Positions 1 to 5,388 of a stretch of 6,123 nucleotides of DNA are shown here, one piece after another (within the stretch, counting starts at the first letter, position 1; each line of letters opens with the position of its first letter). The stretch covers positions 1 to 6,123 of the forward strand of contig DPCJ01000050.1 of the NCBI GenBank assembly GCA_003516705.1, written 5' to 3'. The stretch comes from Prolixibacteraceae bacterium. GTDB lineage: Bacteria; Bacteroidota; Bacteroidia; Bacteroidales; Prolixibacteraceae. The notes below the pieces were generated by a model that saw nothing but the letters and a program-made list of their open reading frames with translations, was not told where the DNA came from and did no database searches. The translations under genes and the position numbers were made by a program.

Positions 1-246
1 AAAATCCTGCAACAAAATATGTGGCATGTAGAATTTCGTCAGCATCATAACATTGGATAAATCAATTACAATTAAAAACCATATCGTGATAGAAAATTCT
101 TTCAAAGCATATAACATCTTAATCGGAAAAAGGTTAAATCTCTTTATTGGAACTTCAACAGAATATTGCCTTTGTTTCAATGTTATTAATGAATATAACG
201 AATGAGGCGTGCTTATTCCTACTTTGTTATTCCACACTTCAAGCAT
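1..246 (-). CDS. Hypothetical protein, N-terminal part only (runs off left edge)
   Basis: An open frame of 82 codons without a stop runs from an ATG at 246 down to the window edge. An in-frame TAG lies five codons upstream of that ATG, so the start is well bounded. I do not recognise the protein. It begins MLEVWNNKVG, has a basic, Lys/Arg-containing stretch (about residues 24-50), then a hydrophobic segment around residues 51-69 (FSITIWFLIV onward, interrupted by an Asp) that could be a membrane helix or a buried strand. Base composition is strongly AT-rich and codons such as TTA, ATA and AGA are common, unlike leuS next door, which may indicate acquired DNA. With this composition a chance open frame of 82 codons is unlikely but not impossible. 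It is divergent from leuS with a 58-bp gap; I see no clear TAnnTTTG motif for it. Confidence 0.45.
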   Translation of the reverse strand, partial: MLEVWNNKVGISTPHSLYSLITLKQRQYSVEVPIKRFNLFPIKMLYALKEFSITIWFLIVIDLSNVMMLTKFYMPHILLQDF

Positions 247-259
247 CAAATCATTTTTC

Positions 260-267
260 TATCTTTG
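260..267 (+). promoter_or_regulatory. Probable leuS promoter -7 element
   Basis: TATCTTTG matches the Bacteroidota housekeeping -7 consensus TAnnTTTG exactly and lies 37 bp before the leuS ATG, giving a predicted leader of about 30 nt. No TTTG sits at the expected distance of about 19-21 nt upstream (the nearest, at 223-226, is 33 nt away), so the -33 half is weak or absent. The leader is A-rich just before the ATG and has no Shine-Dalgarno. Confidence 0.5.
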
Positions 268-304
268 CGCCTTAAAATTCAGAAACTGATTCAATACGAA
301 TAAA

Positions 305-2956
305 ATGGAGTACAATTTCGCCGAAATAGAACCCAAATGGCAAAAATATTGGGAAGAAAACAAGACGTTTAAAACCACTGACGATTTTTCGAAACAAAAA
401 TATTACATCCTCGACATGTTCCCCTACCCGTCGGGAGCGGGTTTGCATGTTGGCCATCCCGAAGGTTACACTGCAACCGATATTTTAAGCCGCTACAAAC
501 GTATGAAAGGGTTTAACGTGTTGCATCCGATGGGTTACGATGCTTTCGGACTTCCGGCGGAACAATACGCCATTCAAACCGGAACTCACCCGGCAATTAC
601 AACACAGAAAAACTGCGACAATTTCCGCAGACAAATTAAAGCCATCGGGTTGAGTTACGACTGGGACCGCGAAATCAACACCACCGACCCAAAATATTTT
701 AAGTGGACGCAATGGATTTTCAAACAGTTGTACAACACCTGGTTTGACGACCAATTGCAAAAAGGCCGGCCTATTTCGGAACTCGAAATTCCGGTTGAAA
801 TAAAAGCCAAAGGTGAAGAAGAAGTTAAGAAATACATCGGCGAAAAACGATTGGCGTATTACGACAACGCACAGGTTTGGTGGTGCGACTCGTGCAAAAC
901 TGTGTGTGCCAACGAAGAGGTTTTAACCGATGGTTCGCACGAAAAATGTGGGCATCAGGTAATCCGCAAAAACCTGAAACAGTGGCTACTGCGAATTCAG
1001 CATTATTCTGAAAGATTGTTGGACGGACTGGAAGGACTTGACTGGCCCGCCGGTGTAAAAGACATGCAACGCAACTGGATTGGCAAATCGACAGGCGCCG
1101 AGGTAGATTTTGAAATGGAAGGACTGAGTGAAAAACTGCGCGTTTACACGACTCGTCCCGATACGCTGTTTGGCGCTACTTACATGGTGATTGCGCCCGA
1201 ACATGCACTGATTGAAAAAATTACAACTGCCGCTCAGAAAGAAGCCGTTGAAAAATATCAGAAACTGGCAGCGCTAAAATCGGATTTGGACAGAACCGAC
1301 CTTGCCAAGGAAAAAACCGGTGTGTTTACTGGTCGTTATGCAGTAAATCCCGTGAACAAAAAGCTGATTCCCATTTGGGTAGCCGACTATGTTTTAATGG
1401 GTTACGGAACCGGCGCCATCATGGCTGTTCCGGCGCACGACACCCGCGACTTTGAGTTTGCCAAAGAATTTAATATTCCGGTTATCTGCATCCTCGACCC
1501 AAAAGATGTTGCAGGTCGTGATGAAATTTTGGCCGGCAATAAATGCTGGACTGAAGACGGAGAATACATCAACTCGGCTTCTGAAGAAACCGGGCTGAAC
1601 ATCAACGGGCTGAACAAAGCACAGGGAATAAAAACCACCATTGAATGGCTGGGTACTAAAAATATTGGAAAAGCCACCACCAATTATAAACTCCGCGACT
1701 GGCTTTTCAGCCGACAGCGGTACTGGGGCGAACCATTCCCGGTAATTCACTGGGAAGATGGCGAAGTAACACTGATTGAAGATGAAAATCTGCCTTTGGA
1801 ATTGCCCGAAGTTGAAAAATATATTCCGGGAGAAACCGGTGAATCGCCGCTGGTGAACTCGCACGAATGGCTGAATGTTACCGATAAAAACGGACGGAAA
1901 GGCCGCCGCGAGACCAACACCATGCCGCAGTGGGCCGGGTCATGCTGGTATTACCTCCGTTACATCGACCCGATGAATGAAAAGGAGATTTTCGATGTTA
2001 AAAAGGAACAGTACTGGATGCCGGTTGATTTATATGTTGGAGGTGCCGAACATGCTGTGCTCCACCTGCTTTACTCACGATTCTGGCACAAGGTTTTGTT
2101 CGATTTGGGCATTGTTTCCACCGACGAGCCTTTCCAGAAACTGTTTAACCAGGGAATGATTCTCGCTTTTGCCTACGAAACAAAAACCGGGGCTAAGGTT
2201 TCTTCGGATTTGGTTGAAGAAAAAAACAACAAATATTACCACACGCAAACCGGCGAAGAGCTGAAACAGATTGTGGCAAAAATGTCGAAATCGCTGAAAA
2301 ACGTGGTGAATCCTGACGATGTGATTGAGCGTTACGGCGCCGACTCGCTGCGTTTGTACGAAATGTTTATGGGACCACTCGACGAGCGCAAACCCTGGGC
2401 CGAAAATGGAGTGAAAGGTGTGTTCAATTTTCTGAACCGTGTTTACCGTTTCTTTACCGAACTGGAAAATATTACAGATGGCGAAGAAGACAAAGAAGTT
2501 GAAAAATTGCTGCACCAAACCATTCAGAAAGTGGAGTTTGATATTGAACACCTGAAATTTAATACCGGAATTTCGGCACTAATGATTTTTAATAACCTGG
2601 TTATCAAAAAAGGCAAGGTGACAAAAAACACAGCCGAGACTTTTGCAAGAATACTTGCGCCTTACGCTCCACATATGGCAGAAGAACTATGGTCGGTTTA
2701 CGGAAACACCAAAACATTAGCTTATGAACCCTGGCCCGAAGTTAATGAGAGTTTGCTGGTGGAAGACACCTTTGAATATCCGGTTTCTTTCAACGGGAAA
2801 ACAAGGTACATGAAAGGTCTGCCTGTTGATATGCCAATTGCCGAAATTGAAAAAGAAGTGATTGCTGACGACAGGACAGCCAAATGGCTAGAAGGCAAAT
2901 CGGTGAAAAAGATGATTATTGTACAGAACAGAATTATCAATGTTGTAGTTGGATAA
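305..2956 (+). CDS. leuS: Leucyl-tRNA synthetase (class I, cytosolic)
   Basis: This enzyme attaches leucine to tRNA-Leu using ATP and hydrolyses mischarged tRNA. The frame is complete at 883 residues. The class I signature HVGH is at residues 48-51, preceded by MFPYPSG (38-44), and KMSKS is at 659-663. The CP1 editing domain is intact: the threonine-rich TTRPDT is at 282-287 and GTGAIMAVPAHD at 368-379, with Asp382 matching the editing aspartate that contacts the leucine amino group in other LeuRS enzymes. A Cys/His cluster (Cys194, Cys197, Cys215, His217) looks like the zinc-binding module before the editing domain. The C-terminal part has the anticodon-binding helical region and a tRNA-contacting end finishing INVVVG. 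The ATG at 305 is supported by the leader motif at 260-267 and by the normal synthetase beginning (YNFAEIEPKWQKYW). It appears monocistronic, closed by a terminator 20 bp after the stop. Confidence 0.98.
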   Translation: MEYNFAEIEPKWQKYWEENKTFKTTDDFSKQKYYILDMFPYPSGAGLHVGHPEGYTATDILSRYKRMKGFNVLHPMGYDAFGLPAEQYAIQTGTHPAITTQKNCDNFRRQIKAIGLSYDWDREINTTDPKYFKWTQWIFKQLYNTWFDDQLQKGRPISELEIPVEIKAKGEEEVKKYIGEKRLAYYDNAQVWWCDSCKTVCANEEVLTDGSHEKCGHQVIRKNLKQWLLRIQHYSERLLDGLEGLDWPAGVKDMQRNWIGKSTGAEVDFEMEGLSEKLRVYTTRPDTLFGATYMVIAPEHALIEKITTAAQKEAVEKYQKLAALKSDLDRTDLAKEKTGVFTGRYAVNPVNKKLIPIWVADYVLMGYGTGAIMAVPAHDTRDFEFAKEFNIPVICILDPKDVAGRDEILAGNKCWTEDGEYINSASEETGLNINGLNKAQGIKTTIEWLGTKNIGKATTNYKLRDWLFSRQRYWGEPFPVIHWEDGEVTLIEDENLPLELPEVEKYIPGETGESPLVNSHEWLNVTDKNGRKGRRETNTMPQWAGSCWYYLRYIDPMNEKEIFDVKKEQYWMPVDLYVGGAEHAVLHLLYSRFWHKVLFDLGIVSTDEPFQKLFNQGMILAFAYETKTGAKVSSDLVEEKNNKYYHTQTGEELKQIVAKMSKSLKNVVNPDDVIERYGADSLRLYEMFMGPLDERKPWAENGVKGVFNFLNRVYRFFTELENITDGEEDKEVEKLLHQTIQKVEFDIEHLKFNTGISALMIFNNLVIKKGKVTKNTAETFARILAPYAPHMAEELWSVYGNTKTLAYEPWPEVNESLLVEDTFEYPVSFNGKTRYMKGLPVDMPIAEIEKEVIADDRTAKWLEGKSVKKMIIVQNRIINVVVG

Positions 2957-2975
2957 AGCGGACAGAAACATGATA

Positions 2976-3017
2976 AAAAGGCGCTGAAACAATTGAATTT
3001 CAGCGCCTTTTATTTTT
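2976..3017 (+). terminator. Intrinsic terminator of leuS
   Basis: A perfect 14-bp stem pairs AAAAGGCGCTGAAA (2976-2989) with TTTCAGCGCCTTTT (2998-3011) around an 8-nt loop, followed by TATTTTT. It starts 20 bp after the leuS stop. The A-rich left flank could let it work partly on the other strand too. Confidence 0.9.
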
Positions 3018-3049
3018 AAAACATACCCTTTGAAACAAAAAAATCCGCA

Positions 3050-3178
3050 TCAATTCCGTTTGCGAAAACCCCGGTTGTACAGGATTTGAGTGCCCGGCCG
3101 ATCAGACTTCCAGCGGTCTTGCGACTCATCCCGAGGACTCGGGACTACCAGGCCTGTCTTAGCGACCATAAAGAGCAT
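3050..3178 (-). other. GC-rich patch with a 42-codon frame, possible dispersed repeat copy
   Basis: This patch is clearly richer in G+C than the AT-rich DNA that follows it. On the minus strand it reads as an ATG-to-TGA frame of 42 codons, with a second in-frame Met at codon 4. The product would be short and basic: it contains VVPSPRDESQDRWKSDRPG and ends LYNRGFRKRN. There is no recognisable domain and no promoter motif upstream. Inside it, a 7-bp hairpin (TCCCGAG 3129-3135, CTCGGGA 3138-3144) is flanked by near-identical repeats GTCTTGCGAC (3116-3125) and GTCTTAGCGAC (3156-3166). This mix of structure and a tiny frame between genes looks more like a copy of a dispersed intergenic element than a protein gene. 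The tail of the translation resembles short hypothetical proteins I have seen in this phylum, but I cannot verify that here. Confidence 0.35.
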
Positions 3179-3513
3179 TCTCAGTTGAAATTTTTCTGTT
3201 GAGTTTACCAAATGATGAATTAATGCGGAAATATTTTTTTCTCTTCAAAGAACTCGTTTTGTTTTATCAAATGTAACTTCCGCCCCCGCCATTTCCAAAT
3301 TATTTGTCAGATTTATTAGTACCGGCGCGGTAACTGAATGTTTTTTAGCGATTTAAAATTTCATTTTATAAGTATAAAACTGTCCTTCTAAGCCAGTTTT
3401 TTACCTTAACAAATCTTATGTTTTGCAAATACGCCAGTTCTAACTGTTACATCAGCAATATCAACTTTGCTTATCACTGATAAAAGAATTCAATAAAAAT
3501 TCCTGCAATTTTC
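3179..3513. other. AT-rich intergenic DNA with small palindromes
   Basis: I find no gene in this stretch; the longest plus-strand ATG frame noted is 17 codons. It holds several short inverted repeats: TACCG-GCG-CGGTA (3320-3332), a 7-bp hairpin AAAACTG/CAGTTTT (3376-3382 with 3394-3400) followed by a T run to 3402, CAGTT-CT-AACTG (3435-3446), and TTATCA-C-TGATAA (3471-3483). The third and fourth lie closest to the sod promoter. The hairpin with its T run resembles a weak terminator, but nothing upstream is an obvious transcript. Confidence 0.4.
3471..3483. promoter_or_regulatory. Palindrome upstream of sodA promoter, candidate operator
   Basis: TTATCACTGATAA has 6-bp arms around one central base and ends about 30 bp upstream of the -33 element of the Mn-type sod gene. 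Its hexamers resemble Fur-type GATAAT half-sites, but they point the opposite way from the classic Fur box. The regulator is therefore unknown and the operator role is only an inference. Confidence 0.25.
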
Positions 3514-3544
3514 TTTGTTTGGTATTGAATAAACCCTACTTTTG
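3514..3544 (+). promoter_or_regulatory. Promoter of the Mn-type sod gene
   Basis: TTTG (3514-3517), exactly 19 nt, then TACTTTTG (3537-3544) is a full match to the Bacteroidota primary-sigma consensus TTTG-N19-TAnnTTTG. It lies 35 bp before the ATG, so the predicted leader is about 30 nt, AT-rich and without a Shine-Dalgarno. A second TTTG at 3518-3521 is 4 nt closer and less well spaced. Confidence 0.75.
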
Positions 3545-3579
3545 TTTTAAGAGTAAAATATATTTAATTCTTATTTATT

Positions 3580-4179
3580 ATGGCTTTTGAATTATCAAAA
3601 TTAGGATACGATTACACAGCATTGGAACCACATATCGATGCACGCACGATGGAAATCCATCACACTAAACATCACGCGGCTTACACCAGTAATCTGAATG
3701 CTGCAATAACAGGCACTACGATGGATACTAAAACCATTGAGGAACTGATGGCAGGAATTTCGGCATTGCCGGTTGCTGTGCGTAACAATGGTGGTGGTTT
3801 TTACAATCACAATTTGTATTGGGATGTAATTGCTCCGGGAGGTTCTCCCAAACCCGAAGGAGTTTTACTGAGTGCTATCAACGATTCATTTGGTTCGCTG
3901 CAAAATTTTCAGGAAGCCTTCACCAAAGCTGCGGTAACGCGTTTTGGGTCGGGTTGGGCATGGTTGGTTCTTCAAAATAATAAACTGGTGGTTTCATCAA
4001 CGCCCAACCAGGATAATCCGCTGATGGATGTGGCAGAAGTTCAGGGTACGCCAATTTTGGGGATCGACGTGTGGGAGCACGCGTATTATCTGAATTATCA
4101 GAACAGACGTCCGGATTATGTGAATGCGTTTTGGAATCTCATCAACTGGGATGAAGTCGCCAGGCGGTTTAAAGGTTAG
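3580..4179 (+). CDS. sodA: Superoxide dismutase, Mn-type (Fe/Mn family)
   Basis: It converts superoxide to hydrogen peroxide and oxygen. There is no signal peptide, so it is expected in the cytosol. The 199-residue length is normal. The N-terminal hairpin domain carries His27 and the second-shell His31 and Tyr35 (HHTKHHAAY), and the second ligand His77 is in NHNLYW. The C-terminal domain has FGSGWAWL (122-129) and the signature DVWEHAYY with ligands Asp163 and His167. Residues that separate the subclasses point to manganese: Gly73 four before His77, and Gln144 in NQDNPL, the outer-sphere glutamine position of E. coli SodA. Gly161 lies two before the ligand Asp. The C-terminus (QNRRPDYVNAFWNLINWDE) is also SodA-like. 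It has its own promoter and terminator and precedes an Fe-type paralogue by 307 bp. Metal use inferred from sequence is not certain, since relatives in this phylum can be cambialistic. Confidence 0.95.
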   Translation: MAFELSKLGYDYTALEPHIDARTMEIHHTKHHAAYTSNLNAAITGTTMDTKTIEELMAGISALPVAVRNNGGGFYNHNLYWDVIAPGGSPKPEGVLLSAINDSFGSLQNFQEAFTKAAVTRFGSGWAWLVLQNNKLVVSSTPNQDNPLMDVAEVQGTPILGIDVWEHAYYLNYQNRRPDYVNAFWNLINWDEVARRFKG

Positions 4180-4196
4180 TTGATTTTTGGTTTTTT

Positions 4197-4227
4197 CCCC
4201 GGAGCAGAGTGCTCCGGGGTTTTATTT
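4197..4227 (+). terminator. Intrinsic terminator of the Mn-type sod gene
   Basis: A perfect 10-bp GC-rich stem, CCCCGGAGCA (4197-4206) with TGCTCCGGGG (4210-4219), closes a 3-nt GAG loop and is followed by TTTTATTTT. It begins 17 bp after the stop codon, which makes the two sod genes separate transcription units. Confidence 0.9.
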
Positions 4228-4383
4228 TCACATGATTAAAATATTATGTTTATCTACAACTTGCGAAATCAAAAATATTGAATAATAAATAAGAAATCAG
4301 TACGGAATTCATCACAAGCCTTTTGATTTTCTGACAGGTGATTCTTTTTGTTTATTCCTTAAAATTCTTTCCTATTTAAACTC
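4228..4383. other. AT-rich spacer between the two sod genes
   Basis: About 156 bp between the first sod terminator and the long inverted repeat. I see no open frame of note, no RNA gene and no clear promoter pair here. Confidence 0.5.
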
Positions 4384-4483
4384 TTTTCAAATTAAGGTTA
4401 TTTAAAATCCATTTTCAATTTGAATTGTTGTAAATTCGGTTTTAAAACAAAATTCAACAAGTCAAATAACCTTAAATTGAAAA
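4384..4483. repeat. 100-bp long inverted repeat ending just before the Fe-type sod start
   Basis: The left arm TTTTCAAATTAAGGTTATTT (4384-4403) and the right arm AAATAACCTTAAATTGAAAA (4464-4483) are inverted copies matching at 19 of 20 positions, separated by 60 bp; the right arm ends 3 bp before the ATG. The spacer is itself structured: TTGAATT (4420-4426) is complementary to AATTCAA (4451-4457), and GTTTTAAAAC (4439-4448) is a perfect palindrome. TTTTCAATTT (4412-4421) is also a perfect complement of the outer ten bases of the right arm, so two pairings compete. The only promoter-like motif is TAAATTCG (4431-4438), one mismatch from TAnnTTTG and without a -33. If that is used, the left arm is not transcribed and the repeat would act on DNA. 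I see no target-site duplication. Confidence 0.8.
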
Positions 4484-4486
4484 ATT

Positions 4487-5062
4487 ATGGCATTCGAATT
4501 ACCAAAACTGCCCTACCCCAACAACGCGCTCGAACCTTACATCAGTGAAAAAACCATCGAATTTCATTATGGAAAACACCATCAGGCCTATGTTACAAAC
4601 GTAAATAACCTGATTGCCGGTACCGAATTTGAAAACGCCACACTCGAAGAAATTGTTATGAAATCGACAGGCGGTATTTTCAATAACGGTGCACAGGTAT
4701 GGAACCACACTTTTTATTTTATGCAATTCAACCCCGACGGTTGCCACGAACCAAAAGACGAACTGAAAGCAGCCATCGAAAAGAAATTTGGTTCGATTGA
4801 AGCTTTCAAGGAAGAATTCACAAAAGCATCAGTAACATTGTTTGGTTCGGGTTGGTCGTGGCTGGTTGTAAACAGTGCCGGCGAACTTGAAATTGTACAG
4901 ACAAGCAATGCAGGAAATCCATTGCGTGACGGGAAGAAACCGCTTCTTACCTGCGATGTCTGGGAACATGCGTATTACATCGACAAAAAAAACCTCAGAC
5001 CAAAATATGTTGAGGATTTTTGGAAAATCGTGGATTGGAAAGTAATTTCGGAGCGATTTTAG
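4487..5062 (+). CDS. sodB: Superoxide dismutase, Fe-type (Fe/Mn family)
   Basis: A second cytosolic superoxide dismutase, complete at 191 residues and without a signal peptide. The predicted metal ligands are His27 (EFHYGKHH), His74 (VWNHTFY), Asp157 and His161 (DVWEHAYY). Subclass residues point to iron: Gln70 four before the second ligand His supplies the outer-sphere glutamine from the N-terminal domain, and Ala142 in TSNAGNPL replaces the Gln of Mn enzymes. Thr155 lies two before the ligand Asp. Phe78 replaces the common Trp after NHTFY, as in the Porphyromonas gingivalis enzyme, which supports a Bacteroidota origin. It shares the MAFEL start with its neighbour but little more than the family core, so this is not a recent duplication. 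The ATG lies 3 bp after the right arm of a long inverted repeat. A small winged-helix gene follows after 66 bp and may share the transcript. Confidence 0.95.
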   Translation: MAFELPKLPYPNNALEPYISEKTIEFHYGKHHQAYVTNVNNLIAGTEFENATLEEIVMKSTGGIFNNGAQVWNHTFYFMQFNPDGCHEPKDELKAAIEKKFGSIEAFKEEFTKASVTLFGSGWSWLVVNSAGELEIVQTSNAGNPLRDGKKPLLTCDVWEHAYYIDKKNLRPKYVEDFWKIVDWKVISERF

Positions 5063-5070
5063 CAATCTCT

Positions 5071-5099
5071 GGCTCCGTGGGAGAATCAGGAGGCCTTTT
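5071..5099 (+). terminator. Weak hairpin after the Fe-type sod gene, possible attenuator
   Basis: GGCTCC (5071-5076) can pair with GGAGGCC (5089-5095) through six base pairs with one bulged G, and TTTT follows. An alternative 4-bp hairpin, CTCC/GGAG (5073-5083), overlaps it. It is much weaker than the other three terminators here, so some read-through into the next gene is likely. The AGGAGG at 5088-5093 is too far from the next ATG to serve as its Shine-Dalgarno. Confidence 0.35.
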
Positions 5100-5128
5100 A
5101 AAAAGTATAATAATTAAATTGTAAAAAG

Positions 5129-5302
5129 ATGAGCGCAGAAAAAGTATTGGAAGCTATGAAAGCTGCCGGAAAACCTTTAAAAGCAGGCGAAATTGCACAA
5201 GCCGCAGGAATGGATAAAGCTGCCGTTGACAAAGTAATGAAAACGCTGAAAGCGGAAGGAAAAATTGAGTCGCCGAAAGTGTGCTACTGGCAACCGAAAT
5301 AA
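5129..5302 (+). CDS. Small winged-helix DNA-binding protein, putative transcriptional regulator
   Basis: This complete frame of 57 residues runs from ATG to TAA. The protein is almost entirely one small winged helix-turn-helix: helix 1 at residues 3-13 (EKVLEAMKAAG), helix 2 at about 18-27 (KAGEIAQAAG), a longer Lys-rich recognition helix at 29-44 (DKAAVDKVMKTLKAEG), then a short wing (IESPKVCYWQP, 46-56). Stand-alone wHTH proteins of this size occur in several bacteria and archaea; their targets are mostly unknown. It is basic (about a dozen Lys), which fits nucleic-acid binding. No effector or metal-binding domain is present; Cys52 is the only cysteine. No in-frame start exists upstream (TAA at 5111-5113), so this ATG is firm. 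The gene lies 66 bp after the Fe-type sod gene with only a weak hairpin between, so co-transcription is plausible. Function is inferred from the fold alone. Confidence 0.85.
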   Translation: MSAEKVLEAMKAAGKPLKAGEIAQAAGMDKAAVDKVMKTLKAEGKIESPKVCYWQPK

Positions 5303-5313
5303 ATTATTAAACA

Positions 5314-5347
5314 AAAGGGGCGCTGTACTTTACAGCGCCCCTTTCTT
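5314..5347. terminator. Bidirectional intrinsic terminator between convergent genes
   Basis: A perfect 14-bp stem (5314-5327 with 5331-5344, core GGGGCGCTGTA/TACAGCGCCCC) closes a 3-nt loop. T-rich DNA follows on the plus strand (TTTCTT). On the minus strand the TTT of the stem is followed by TGTTT. It lies 11 bp after the winged-helix stop and 42 bp beyond the GH43 stop, so it can serve both. Confidence 0.85.
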
Positions 5348-5388
5348 CTATATTGGCTGGATAAATTTCAAAACACTCGCTTTTGAAT

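Noticed and set aside
1..60. Plus-strand frame ending in TAA at 58-60 as the tail of an upstream gene
   Set aside because: Only 19 codons, no recognisable C-terminus, and the opposite strand has a much longer open frame across it.
1394..1864. 156-codon minus-strand open frame inside leuS (also 2075-2551, 1402-1683 and shorter ones)
   Set aside because: They lie wholly within the conserved leuS frame, have Phe/Asn-rich or low-complexity translations without recognisable motifs, and are expected as antisense shadows.
3376..3402. Hairpin with T run as a terminator of a small RNA
   Set aside because: The 7-bp A/T-rich stem with an 11-nt loop is weak, and no promoter or conserved transcript is evident upstream.
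4431..4438. TAAATTCG as the sodB promoter -7 element
   Set aside because: One mismatch to TAnnTTTG and no TTTG at the proper distance upstream; in such AT-rich DNA this is weak, so it is mentioned only within the repeat entry.
4829..5065. Minus-strand open frames over the sodB gene
   Set aside because: The plus frame carries all SOD ligands; the antisense translations show no domain.
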